A stretch of 64,000 bases of DNA from positions 12,410,591 through 12,474,590 of the forward strand of contig CAXIPT010000003.1 in NCBI GenBank assembly GCA_964030475.1, given 5' to 3'. This DNA is from Tethya wilhelma (lineage: Eukaryota; Porifera; Demospongiae; Tethyida; Tethyidae). Under the pieces are notes generated by a model. It was given only the letters and a program-made list of their open reading frames with translations. It made no database searches and was not told where the DNA came from. Position numbers and translations under genes: made by a program. Shown in pieces: positions 13,504 to 28,896 of the stretch (its first letter is position 1; each line of letters begins with the position of its first letter).

Positions 13504-14279
13504 ACCACAAGTGATGCTTGCGGCCATCCCAAGAAGGAAATGCTCTTAACATGTTCAAAACTCTGTGCACAAGAAAAACAAAAACAAATACACTATAATT
13601 ATTGATAACCAATTTTCAATATTTCAGCCATTTCCTCACCCATTGTCTGTGTGGATGTAGGGGTGGAAGACCCTGGAATGAAACCGAACCATTGGTCGTT
13701 GTCGTGGAAACCTATTAGGATATAAGAGTTGGTTGCTAAGCAACACACATGTGCTGTGTTAGGATGTGGACCCACCCATCAGGTATGCACATGGTGAATC
13801 TGAAGATGCCTTCCTTATAAGGACCGGAGTGGACGAAGAGCACACCGTGCCATTCTGAGAGGGAGGGGTCGGATGTCATGTGACCATCACAATATTATCA
13901 TGTGACTTAATAAAATCAATACCGTATAACGATTTTGTTGAAGGAAGTACATAGACTCCATTCGGACAGTTCAGGCAGAGCAGCTTACTGCAGTGGGAGA
14001 GAGAAGCACCTCCATACCATGGCACACACACAAGGTCATACTGTGACACACTCACTATTCTATGAGGAGATCTAGTTCAGTGAATCTGCTGTGGACAATG
14101 TCAGCATTAGAGGGAGTGGATGGGTCAACCACTGCTGCTGGTAGTACAGGATCTGGCTGTTGTCTCACTGGTGTCCCTGGGAGCTTACTCGTCAGCTTCA
14201 AGGAATGGAGAGAGGACCACGGACCAGACGAAGGAGAACCAGGCGATCTCTTGTCTTTCTCTGTAGCTGTGCTCGCCAT
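13373..14279 (-). CDS. AKTIP: AKTIP / Fused-toes-like UEV protein, 3'-truncated
   Basis: AKTIP is a ubiquitin-conjugating-enzyme-like protein without the catalytic cysteine. In animals it acts in vesicle traffic with Hook proteins and at telomeres. Six exons join in phase: 14279-14056, 13987-13923, 13854-13776, 13711-13640, 13562-13502 and 13423-13373, for 183 residues. A Ser/Pro-rich N-terminus of about 75 residues precedes the UEV fold. Diagnostic stretches are [19 protein letters not shown], the segment around [24 protein letters not shown] and KHHLWY. No cysteine sits at the usual active-site position after the FHP motif. The family normally has about 80 to 100 further residues after the last helix. 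Here the final exon reads 17 residues (ending ESLGIHY) and stops, and its acceptor is weak. With SDHB cut on the other side of the same short interval, I infer a missing 3' end. The ATG lies 82 bases from that of PRORP. Confidence 0.82.
13451..13501. repeat. (CA)n microsatellite in AKTIP intron
   Basis: About 25 CA units, interrupted once, lie immediately next to the donor of the fifth AKTIP exon. It is close to the point where both SDHB and AKTIP lose their 3' ends. Confidence 0.9.
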
Positions 14280-14361
14280 CACATAACAGTATGGGATGAG
14301 TTTGTTTTCTAATTAATGCGCACCACTCTTACCCACGTGGTGTGTTTTGGTGGAATATCAA
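14280..14361. promoter_or_regulatory. Compact bidirectional promoter, AKTIP / PRORP
   Basis: Only 82 bases separate the two start codons on opposite strands, so the transcripts must start from a shared short promoter or overlap. The interval contains AATTAATGCGCACC; a closely similar string, GGTGCGCATTAATTAG, occurs in reverse orientation at 21351-21366 upstream of PAN3. It may be a shared core promoter motif. Confidence 0.6.
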
Positions 14362-16615
14362 ATGGCTGTGTCGTTTCTGAAGAGTAGCAGGTTCTTGTTG
14401 AGAAGCAGCTCTCTTTGGAGGTGTTCCTTCCTCTCTGTCCCGGCTCCCCAGCTGCCGCCGCCCGCGCAAGAACGAGTCATTCAACTAGTGGACGAGTATG
14501 AACTGAAGAACGTTAATGAGAGGACCAGACCAGGACAAGTTGCCGCTATCCATAAACTGAAGCTGTGGGCTAGGGAAAATGACTCCCCGATACTTCCAAG
14601 TAACTTCAATATGTTGATCCACGTGTGCTGCACGTCCGCTGACACCAAGGATGTGGACATTGTGATGGAGTATGCTCGCGAACACAGCCAACAGTTTGGA
14701 GAGAACATCCCTAACTCCATCCTCTCCACGTGCGCCAAGTTGGGGAAGGTGGACAAGGCAACAGAGATGTACAGAAAGATGCGTGAGAAAGGGGTCAAGA
14801 TTCGATTAAATGGGTTACTCTCTCTTTTGACAGCTGCAATTGAGAACAAAGACATTAAGTTTGCCACAGAGATCATTCCACTTCTCTCTGACACCAAGGA
14901 GCTTAACGTGGAGACAGTGGCAAAGATTTCATCTATCGTGAAGAAGCTGATCGATGTATGTGCGGATCACGAAGGGGAGGAGGCAACTCAGGCTGTGAGC
15001 ACAGTTCTGGAGTACCTCAAGGCCAGTCGGCTACTCATCGATATGCCAACGGCAACTTCATTTCAACGTTTGGCTGAAAGGTAGTCTACCTAGCTACACC
15101 CATTTATTTCTCCACTGGCACTGTAGACTGACAGTAGGAGATAGGAAAGGGGCGTTAAAGAGACTAGATTTATATTACCGTTTTATAGCGGGAAATTTTC
15201 GTTGGTGCAACATTTCGTATAAATCATTAAAATGCGGCAGAAACAAGTTTTAAATTTTGTATATGCGGCGCACACTCTTATAAAGTAAATGCGGATGTTA
15301 AATTTCGCAGTTTTAATTTCCGTATATTTGAACGGCACACGAAAAATACGAAAATTTCTCACTATATGGTATTACTATGATAATTGTCATTGTATCAAAA
15401 TAATTGTTGTTTCTGCTACCTACAGTCTCTCGTATACCTCAAAGATCACTCGTGTAACTAAAACTGGCATGTGCCTCTCTTGTGGTAGCCAGCTGGAGAG
15501 TGAGGAGCTGAGTGAGGCGGAGCACCAGGTGCTGTTGAAGTGTGTGGACCAGCTGCTCAAGTCGGAGGCCAACTGCATGAGGAACAACAGACCAGAGCTG
15601 GAGAGACAGAGGCAGCTCAAGACCATGCTCTCCTACCGCCCCATGGACTTTGGGTCAGTCATTGATGGGATGAATGCAGCACACAACCACCTCAGAATGC
15701 CCTCCAGGAAACAGGTCAGTTGGTGGTGGTTGTCCTGGGTCAATTCTATCACTATCCTAAAATAATAAATTTGTTGCTAATATAGCTTTTGACCGTTGCC
15801 ATGGAGATGAAGAGGAGGACGGGGAAGCCGGTGCTGGTCTTGTGTCGGGAGCACATGACCAAGATCTTCACTAGCACAGAGACCCTCTCAGGAGCTGAGA
15901 ATGAGATCAGGAAGGCTTACGACAAAGAAGGCCTCTACTTCTTCTTCACCAGAAACAGGTGCACTTGTCAGCAGCTAGAGTTATATGGTTGTTACATGAT
16001 GCAATTGGTGATGCAATCCCTTAATTAAGGTGACATATATTTACAGGTGCAATTGTTTGTGGATTGAAAATCAATAATTATTCATGACACATTAGTCTAA
16101 TCAAAACATTCCTACTGTGTTCAATCCTTAGATTTTTGGAGCAATCCACAAGTTAAAATTTGTACCTGCAAAAATTAGTCACCTTGGTATTATTATTTTG
16201 CCCTCAGGGTGTTTGATGACCTCTATGTCCTGTACTCTGCGCTGGCTCTCGGCCGGGACACCCTCATCTACTCCAGTGACAAGCAGGGTGATGTCACTGA
16301 CAACCTGGCCCAGCTCAACCCAACCTGTAAGGAGCTCTTCAACCGCTGGCTGAGGACGAGGCAGGCACACAACATGGGGAGGAGGTCGACAATACAGGTA
16401 GGCAATGACTACTCCCTAATTATAGGGGCATCCTGTAATTAATGAAACCACACCTACTATATTATCACCCACCCTGATTAATGCAGTTTCCTCGTCCTTA
16501 CTCCGACATGGCTCAGTGGAGTGACACCTCGTGGCACCTCCCTCTAGAGGACACCTATCATCGCTGGCTCTGTGTGGAGAAACACAGCCCACCAGCTGCT
16601 TGCAATGATCACTAG
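14362..16615 (+). CDS. PRORP: Protein-only RNase P catalytic subunit (PRORP / MRPP3)
   Basis: PRORP cuts the 5' leader from mitochondrial precursor tRNAs without an RNA subunit. Five exons (14362-15080, 15426-15714, 15786-15958, 16208-16397, 16487-16615) join in phase to give 499 residues, close to the family length. The first in-frame ATG gives a basic, Ser/Leu-rich mitochondrial presequence. Residues about 35-235 are helical pentatricopeptide-type repeats (for example SILSTCAKLGKVDKATEMYR). A central zinc-binding part starts with CLSCGSQLESEEL, and its partners are probably the SWHLP and WLCV segments near the C-terminus. The NYN metallonuclease domain shows its acidic residues in VIDGMN, DDLYVLYSALALG and SSDKQGD. 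All expected catalytic aspartates are present, so the enzyme should be active. In animals the partners are MRPP1 and MRPP2, not seen here. Confidence 0.93.
15176..15371. mobile_element. MITE-like element, TACCGT...ATGGTA termini (subtype b)
   Basis: This element of about 196 bp lies in the first PRORP intron. The left part, with TATAGCGGGAAATTTTCG, is mirrored by a right part with CGAAAATTTCTCACTATA. The interior has the characteristic strings TTTCGTATAAAT, GCGGCGCACACTC and TATTTGAACGGC. The same interior is found at 22981-23155 and 45846-46038. Confidence 0.8.
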
Positions 16616-16864
16616 TTCCATCATCAGAATGGTTTATTGATAATCAATTAATGTTCTACATTAAAGTAACTATTAAGATTATTTGTGTACAATGTCAGAG
16701 AGATAATATTTATAATTTATATCATGTGACTTAATTAATGACATGTAATTTTGCCACATAAAAAAATAAACGTGATTTTCAGTATAAAATTTTACAACTC
16801 TGTGAAGTAAAAAAATAAAGTGTCCATTTCTTTTAGTCTGATCAGAGAGCAACTCTGAAAAATA

Positions 16865-16902
<38 letters not shown>

Positions 16903-16983
16903 ACACATGCATGTATAGGCCGGGAAGGCATGATTAGTAGTTAGTAACAGTTATTAAAACCTATATTAAGTATTGACATCCCA
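16616..16983. other. Intergenic, PRORP 3' to PAN3 3'
   Basis: The two genes converge here. The stretch is AT-rich, has several AATAAA-like strings usable as polyadenylation signals in both directions, and contains (CT)n at 16868-16900. There is no coding signal. Confidence 0.6.
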
Positions 16984-21196
<4,213 letters not shown>

Positions 21197-21516
21197 CACT
21201 AGACCCTCTACAGCTGCCAGGTTCACGGGCGAGCTAGCTCTTCGCTTCTCATGAATAGTTCCTTGTGTTAGTGGGTGCCACCGCCAGCCGATCGGAGAGG
21301 CTTCTTGGGTTGGAGTTTGAACAGTTCAGTGGGAGGAGAGTGTGTTTTGGGGTGCGCATTAATTAGAAAACAACTCGTATGGAAAAGGTCGCCAAAATCA
21401 ACTACATAATTATGAACACAGCAATAACAAAAGCAATTTGGGCAGTAAAATTTCTATATAAAACAATATAGGGGGTATAAAATAGTTCTTTTTTTGCTTG
21501 TTTTTTTTTTGTCCTC
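21197..21516. promoter_or_regulatory. PAN3 upstream region and 3' flank of the VIT/VWA copy A
   Basis: This 320-base stretch contains the PAN3 5' region, with a GGTGCGCATTAATTAG string similar to that in the AKTIP/PRORP promoter. To the left of the PAN3 start I see no exon. Towards 21480-21516 a T-rich run precedes the stop codon of the next gene. Confidence 0.45.
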
Positions 21517-23325
21517 TCAAAAGCATTTCTTTGCAGCCTCCTTCAGTGTTGCTAGATCACTTGGCAACTGCTGAGTTTGCAGCCAGAACTCTGCCTTCAT
21601 GTTCACCAACTCCCACTCATCCTGTTGGTTGCTGAACTTGCTCTCCAGGTAGGCCATTGCGATGAGCGTGGCCCACACGTTACTGCTACAGCCAGGGGGG
21701 CACACACTGCTCAGATCAGACACCGACTTGTGGAGGAAGCTGGTTGCTAGTGTTTCCAGCCTCCAAAATCCCTCTGCCTTTTGGAGGGAGATGAGAAGAG
21801 AGAGGCCGGGTCCAGAGGGGGGCACAGAAGAAGAAGAGGGTGTTGAACGATTGACAGCTGGTCGTAGAGGTGCTTGACCCACGCCAAGGAGCAAATTTTC
21901 ACTAAAGCCCATATCCATTGGCTCAAAGCTTCCAAGCAAGTCGATTGGTGCTTGGGGTGCTTGTTGCTGACTAGGTAGAATGGCATGTGTGGGGGCCATT
22001 TGCATTTGTATACCAATAGGTTGGGGTGGAGGGGGCGGAGCTCCAAGTCCTCCTCCCAGCATGTTGAAGGAATTCAGTCCTCCCCCTCTAGCTGGAGGGG
22101 GGGCACCACCAAATGACAGCCCCCCTGATGGAGGGGGTGGAGGGGCTGCACTACCAAATAACATACCACCTGATGGAGGGGGCGGAGCTCCAAGTCCAAG
22201 TCCTCCTCCCATCATGTTGAAGGAATTTAATCCTCCCCCACTAGCTGCACTACCAAGTGACAGCCCCCCTGATGGAGGAGGTGGACCACCAAATGACAGC
22301 ATGTCTACATCTCTGCTCCTCATCATAGGTTGCTGAGGTGCAGCTGAAAGGCAACTCATCATTGGTGCACAGAACATGTCCACCTCAGGCTGCACCATCC
22401 CGGCGGTGAGGTCCCAGACCTTGACTGCCCCCTCTATCGGCCTCTCCTGCTCCTCATCCACTGCTATGTAGGCGGTGTGGGAGGAGACGACACTTGCCTC
22501 CACACTCAGATCAACTATCTCCTTCTTTCTCTCCTTCTCGGTGACCTTTGCACTCCAGCCCTCCTTGTTCTGCCAGTCGACAATGAGACTCTTGGAGGCC
22601 AGCTGGTGGATGATAGGGAGGTCAAAGGTCGGATCAGAGTCCATTGGTTCAGGGATTACGAAGGGGATCTTGTACTCCAGCACCTGTCCCACGATCTTTC
22701 CTCTCAGAGTAGCTATCCCAGTGACACTGGTGCTGAGGGGCTCAGAGGACGAGGCCTGGCTCCTCATGATGCCATAAATGACCACCTTGTCTCCATCAAA
22801 CACCGTGGGGAGTTTGGTCGGGGCCTGGAGGACTTTGAACCCTGATGGGACGTCAAACTCCACCTCCAGATCAGTGACAGCTGGCTGCAAGGCTTTCTTC
22901 AGACTGCTGATGACCTGGTAAGAGAATAAATAATAATAATTATTTATGTGAATGTACATAATTATGTGGAGTATTCGTATATGGTATAGCGGGAAATTTT
23001 CGTATAAATGCGGCAGAAGAAATTTTCGTAGTTTTAAATTTCGTATATGTGGCGTGCGCTCGTATAAAATAAATGCGGGAGTTAAATTTTCGCAGTTTTA
23101 ATTTTCGTATATTCGAACCGCATACGAAATATACGAAAATTTCCCGCTATATGGTATTGTATTAGCTGCATATGCTGAGTGAATGTTGAAGTGACAGAGT
23201 ACGGCCTTACCTTGGGCTGCATCCTCTCTCCCTCCTTGATGAACTCAGCTGTACCATTCCCAACTCTGGCCAAACCCTTGACCAGGTCAGTGGAGGCACC
23301 AGACCCTATGCCAAAGGTGAACACC
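21517..23325 (-). pseudogene. VIT/VWA domain protein, copy A, 5'-truncated
   Basis: Only the last two exons of a VWA5A-like gene are present: 23325-23211 (115 nt, [19 protein letters not shown]...) and 22914-21517 (466 codons with stop). They are nearly identical to the corresponding exons of the complete copy B at 44191-47769, including the same MITE in the intron between them. The part shown covers the end of the VWA domain, a beta-rich segment, a Pro/Gly-rich low-complexity linker and a C-terminal helical region ([20 protein letters not shown] ... [13 protein letters not shown]). That region resembles the C-termini of VWA5A and of the vault-associated PARP4. The first exon with the VIT domain and the metal-binding DxSxS motif is missing. 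Homology to copy B stops exactly at the (AC)n at 23626-23657, and unrelated DNA follows. It is either a truncated duplicate or a misassembled one. The reading frame itself is intact. Confidence 0.75.
22981..23155. mobile_element. MITE-like element (subtype b) in VIT/VWA copy A
   Basis: The left end GGTATAGCGGGAAATTTTCG is mirrored by CGAAAATTTCCCGCTATATG on the right. The element occupies the same intron position as the one at 45846-46038 in copy B. The insertion therefore predates the duplication of the gene. Confidence 0.85.
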
Positions 23326-23621
23326 CTGAGAGGGGGAGAGAGAGACTAACAGTGAATGTGAAACAGATTTTGTGGGTAATTTTTTTTTTTTTTGCAAAAC
23401 TGGTTGAATACAAGTTTGTGAAAATGCCATTTCAGTAACAGCTAGATAAACAGTGAAAATAATTATATCAGTACTAGTCTTTGAAATAATTTATCTGAAA
23501 AACCACGAAATAACTCCCCTGTGTTTGATACACAACAAACTTAGAAAGAAAAATAATCCCTCTCCATTCAAAGCCTGATGCACACCTATTATGTAAACAG
23601 AACCAGTACATTTATTCCCTG

Positions 23622-23660
<39 letters not shown>

Positions 23661-26188
23661 GGAGATACAGAAGAATGATGCTTCATCACTGGACTACCCG
23701 GACTCCTACCTAGGGGAGTGGTCCCGCCCATGTCCATAGGTTACCACTAGTCGGAAGTTCAAAGGGACTGAAACTGGTGGTAATGCGATGATTGGTTTGG
23801 GTACTTCCCTGATGACCGGAACTTTATTCTACTGAAACTATGAAAACTTTACTATCATTACTATTATGTTTGTTGTATTGTTAATCCAATGAATGTGGTT
23901 GCATAAGGAAATGGTTTTCTGCCCTAGCAGAGGCTCGGAAAGACAGTTGACAAGTCCTTCCCTTAATTTTTATTTTTCACTTTTCTGTTTTCACCCAATC
24001 TCTCTCTCAATCCATACTCACAAATTCAATTATGTTGATCGTACATGCAGTCTCCATCACCTAATGAGCACACACATCTGCTTCAACAGCAAAAGATGGC
24101 ATTACAGGTGAGCAACATAAATGTAGAAATATTGCTAATTTGAAAATTGGTTCACAAGAGCTATTTAACTGTCAAATTAAGTCATTACAGTATTTTGTGA
24201 GACACATTAAAAGCTATATAGATGTGTGTGCATGCCTGCAATAAACCATGTTCATGATTTCATCTTCAAACCAGTTATTTATTACAAGCAAAAAATCTTT
24301 CAGTTTTTTGCGTGGCCCATGTACATCACTCCCTCAGATCTACTAGCTGAATGTAAAAGTACACCACGAATCTCCATTGCTAAATGATTGCAGTAATGAA
24401 GATTTTCCATGTAGCTAGTGATATTTTGACTTAGAGTGAATTGGGTCCCGGATAGTTTGCTAGATGATCTTTTGTCTCTTGGTATCCCTACAGCAAGTGC
24501 ACTCACAGTCCTTTGGCTACTACATCCCTCAGTCTTCTCACAATGGCAATATTGTACTACCAGTACTACCAAGATTTGACTCCAATAATGAACAGCTTAT
24601 TTCTTCATAACATTATTGTTAGTTCAATTTGGTTTTGCATTTGTAATTACATATTAATCACAGATCCAGTATACCAAAACAAAAACTTCACAAAGGAGGC
24701 ATAATAAATTTACTATTATGTAGCTAGTACAAAATAGTCTCACTAATTATAAAGGGTTCTATTATTATTTCAATTTTTGGAACCACCATGAAACTTGTGT
24801 TTAACAAAGTTAAATAAACATTCTCAATCATGATGATAATAATTATTATTATTTTTACAAAAAAGAAATTCATTAATATCAATAATTTTTGATTGTTTCT
24901 TCCTTATAATATTATATCACCTACATGTATAGCCAATTGTCCACAGACTAAGTGCGCATGCCTCTCATGTATATGCACATGCATGTGTACATGTGTGCAT
25001 GCATGGTGGTACCCTGGTACATGTAGATAATACATGCATGAGTGACAATATAAAGGTATTACACCAACAATTAAGCCAAAGAAAAAACAAGACAAAAACA
25101 AAATTGCAAAAAAAAAGTGAATGCATAGAAAACAATTAAGCTAGTATAATTGCCAGCAATTTGTTTGTAACATAATCCCAAGAGTATAATCATACAGCAG
25201 ATATTGAGAAGAACAACATGCATGAAGTCTCACAACATGTTGCTTCTCTCAAGATCTGCTGTACTTTGGGATGTTACAATTATTATAATAAGTAACACTG
25301 AACTATTGCTGACAACTTGTCTAGTGTATGATAATCTGACGTACCATGCATGCAGGCCGATACCAGCATTTTACAACCTACTTAATTAATTCAATCCTTA
25401 TCAAAATGCTCGATCACCGTAACATGTATTATTGACTAAACACTCAGGTAAATATCAGAGTCAAGAAAAATTTGCTTGTATATAGCTGCCTGAGTTCTGC
25501 TTCATTATAATTTTGATCTGATAAATTTAGTCCTGAAGCCTCGAGACTAGTTATAATGGTATAAGGTATGCCAGTGCATGCATGGACTGAATCAGATATA
25601 TATAGGCAATCAGCATGAAATCTATAGGTAGGCCATAATATGAATCATGACTCGACTGATACTCCAGCTCATGCAGGACCACTGAAAAATTATTAATTTG
25701 TCATTCCCCAACCAAATAGTCATACTTTTGCAAAGAAAATATTATAATGTACATTCCAGAGTTCTTAACTTCGATCATGCAAGCACAGTATATAATTTAG
25801 TCACCACGTAATCTATCCTATTACACAGATTCTCACTGCATGATCATGCATGCATGCATGAGGCGCCCATGCATGCAGAATACATGCACTGGCCATGGAT
25901 GCATGCATGCAGAGCCCAAACCATAAACCCAACTTACAGTATGTGTGACAATATACATTATCACACCATACATGTATATATGTACAACAGGTAATTCAAA
26001 ATCTTTACATGGTGTCTATGCATGGCTCAATAGTACAGTATCTATAGTAACAGAAGAAGGAAATTATGATAATATTATTATGCATATCTATAAAACTATA
26101 GTACATAGTATTGTGATCCAGCAACAAGTCTCAATACGTATAATAACTGATACAACTCACAAGATAAAAAATTATAATAGCTAGATAT
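23326..26188. other. Intergenic stretch between VIT/VWA copy A and TRIM-NHL
   Basis: I find no exon I can support. It contains (AC)n at 23626-23657, where similarity to copy B ends, AT-rich DNA, and CATGCATG-rich segments near 24960-25030 and 25845-25915. Frames on both strands are short and do not resemble known domains. Confidence 0.5.
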
Positions 26189-28544
26189 TTAGAAAAAATA
26201 GATTTGTCTATTATCTGTATCACATACCAAAAGTAAGTCATTCTCATCGATGTGTAGTCCTCGAGGATAGCAAAACCACCCTTCATCGTCAAATGATGTG
26301 AGGAATTCTCCTTCAGCAGTGAATAAACTGATGCAGCCTCTGTTTCGTTCAGAAATGTAGACAGTGTCATTAGAGTCCACGGCAATACCATAGGGACGTT
26401 GAAACACTTGGTCTGACTGCTTGTTCACCAGTGCTCGTATGAATCCACCATCAGAGTCAAATATTTGCACACGGTTACTACAAAAGTCAGTAATGAACAT
26501 GTTTCCATTGCTGGTAAATCCAATGGCAGTTGTGTCTTTGAATTCACCATTCCCTGTTCCCTCTTTGCCTAGGACACTGTGAAAGGTCAGATCAGTGTTT
26601 AGGATTTGAACTCGATGGTTGCCTGAGTCACAGACGTAGATCTTATCATTTGTAGGGTTGAAAGCCACTCCATTTGGTTGGTAGAACTGAAGTGGTTCGT
26701 TGCCACATGTCCCAACTGACTTGATGAACGTTCCATCATATGAGAATTTCTGGATGCGATTATTGTTGTTATCCACTATGTAAATACTATCCATATTGTC
26801 AATGGCAACACCTTTGGGCGAGAGAAATTGTCCATTGCTACTTCCTCTACTGCCAAATGAGCGGATCTTCCTTCCTTCAGGACTGAACATAGATATGCTG
26901 TCAGAGCAATATTCTGTTACTATAATCTGATTTTGGCTATTTGTTGCAGAAAAGAAAGGTCGTTGTACGTCACTAATAACTCTAACAGGTTGTGTAAGAT
27001 TTAGCATTGGAGATGATGTAACTTGGATCACAAATGGACTTCCTTTGATTTCTCTTCCATTGATTCTAAGGTTCAGCTGGTGCTTGCCTTTCCTAGTAGG
27101 CTGGAAAGAAACACTGTATTGATTGCTACCCTGCTGTTGTATGTCAGTTTGTACAAAGGCTCTGCTTTTGCAGTGGACCATCTCAGCTGTGAGGTTGGTT
27201 TGGTGTGTGTACTCTCTATTTGTAGTACTTATTGCAGTAATCACAACAACTTCCTGTTCTCCAACTGTGGCTTTTTGCAGACCCTCTCCTCTAGCGTAGC
27301 TCTTCTCAGGACTAATAACTAATTGATCAATATCTCCAAATTCCTTGCATGTATCTTGAAGGCATTGCTTGTTGGTGGAAATCAGTTCCAAGTTAGCCTC
27401 TTCTATTGGTTGCAAGGCAGCTGGGTTAAATTCAGATATCATCTGTTCAATTTGTTCTATCACACTCATGGCAAGCGCTTCTCCCTCAGTGCCTGCTTTC
27501 AGACCTCCTTCAACATAATCCACACAGCTGCTTAGCTTCACTTGGACTAGCTCCACCTGATCTCTCTGTGTGGCTAGGGCTTTCAGCTTTGTTTGTGTGA
27601 GGTTATCTACTTTACTAATGAGTTCAGTTCGTCTTCGTTCAAGAAGTTGTTCAAGAAGCTGTTGTAGTGAGTTGATTTCCTTGTGGATGTCAGATTCAAT
27701 GGTCATCTTCTGCTCTTCAATTTTTCTTTCTCTCTCTTCTAAGGCTTGAAGGGCTTTGTTGACAGTAGAGAGTTGCTCCTTGACTGGCTGTAGACTAGCT
27801 ACAATCTTATCTTTGCGTTTTGAAAAGATATTAGATACAGGATCAAAGTCATGGAGTTGTCCTTGAGGCTTGGATTGAATGAGCTCGTTAGCTCCTATTT
27901 GGACCTCTTCACACGATACAATCTCATGACTCTTGAATTGCTTCCACTTGTGATGTAGAGTGGTGCAACCATCACAGATAAACTCACCACACTCATGACA
28001 GAAACCTGTGGCATTGTCCTCCTCGCATTTTTCGCATATTGTCTTTGCCTGCTCAATTAATGAATCTTGTATCTCAAACAGATGCTCCTCATGAAAGTCA
28101 GATTGTAGTCCAGTTATTCCTTAGAGTGGTGAATTTACAATAAAAAGATTACCATACATTCAACTTTTGAATTGTTATTTAACCATGCACTAACATTCAT
28201 TAGTTAAGGTTACGGATTTACAGCGTGAATAATACATCATCTGATTCAGTGAGTATAAAATTTGCCTGTATCTACTAACACAGGAACTGGAATGTGGGAC
28301 TCTTATAATTGCCTCTATTATTATAACTTTTTACACTTTGTTCTTGGATCACCATGTAACAACTCTGACTGGCTATCAATTTAGTAAACACTAGCTACAA
28401 AATTTTTTGCTAAAGTATTACTCTATCTACCATTTTTAATTGCCGAGAAAATAGGCAATTTTTCTATCCAGTCAGAGAATTAACTTGCACTGTTACAGTA
28501 GCAATTAACAAAAACTTACCTTCATTCTTCAGGGTCACAGACAT
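26189..28544 (-). CDS. TRIM-NHL-type protein lacking RING and second B-box
   Basis: Two exons: 28544-28520 (MSVTLKNE plus one base) and 28119-26189, joined in phase by good GT-AG sites, for 651 residues. A single B-box remains (CEKCEEDNATGFC...CGEFICDGC). Then come a coiled coil (about residues 130-260), a filamin/ABP280-type immunoglobulin repeat (ending around QLNLRINGREIKGSPFVIQV) and six NHL beta-propeller repeats (for example GVAIDNMDSIYIVDNNNNRI). In TRIM2/3/32/71 relatives the NHL propeller binds RNA or protein and the RING is an E3 ubiquitin ligase. The paralogue at 42808-43646 shows the complete N-terminus. Relative to it, this copy starts after the RING and has replaced the second B-box by about 24 residues (SKPQGQLHDFDPVSNIFSKR), all in frame. 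The coiled coil also has a four-residue duplication. The frame is fully open, so this could be a working scaffold without ligase activity, or a recent duplicate on its way to decay. Confidence 0.88.
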
Positions 28545-28896
28545 CGAGACTCTGTTTCTAGCGAAGGTTCTATAAGAAGCTACACAGCATCCAGAGCAAA
28601 GTGTCCCAGGCAGCTGTCAGGAGATGATGACAAACAGCTTAGCTATAGCTACGAAATTTCAGTCGCTCATTTAATAGAAAAATTTTCATTTGGCCCTTTA
28701 CTTACTTGGGACTGTACAGTTAGCTAATTCAGTTAGAATTTTTGCTAGCCCAGCACAATTTAATTTGCATAGTGGATGAAATTATAACCGTCTACTTTTG
28801 TATCATTACTAGCATCAGCATATTCATGAGCTAACTGTTGCATGTATATCACCTTATTCATGGTATTTTATACTAAGACAAAGTTCAGATGGAGCG

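Noticed and set aside
21980..22336. Plus-strand Pro/Gly-rich frame opposite the VIT/VWA copy A linker
   Set aside because: It mirrors the GC-rich minisatellite of the real minus-strand exon and has no homology of its own. The same applies to 44666-45337.
24300..24572. 90-codon minus-strand frame in the intergenic stretch
   Set aside because: No known domain, biased composition and no neighbouring exons on the strand.
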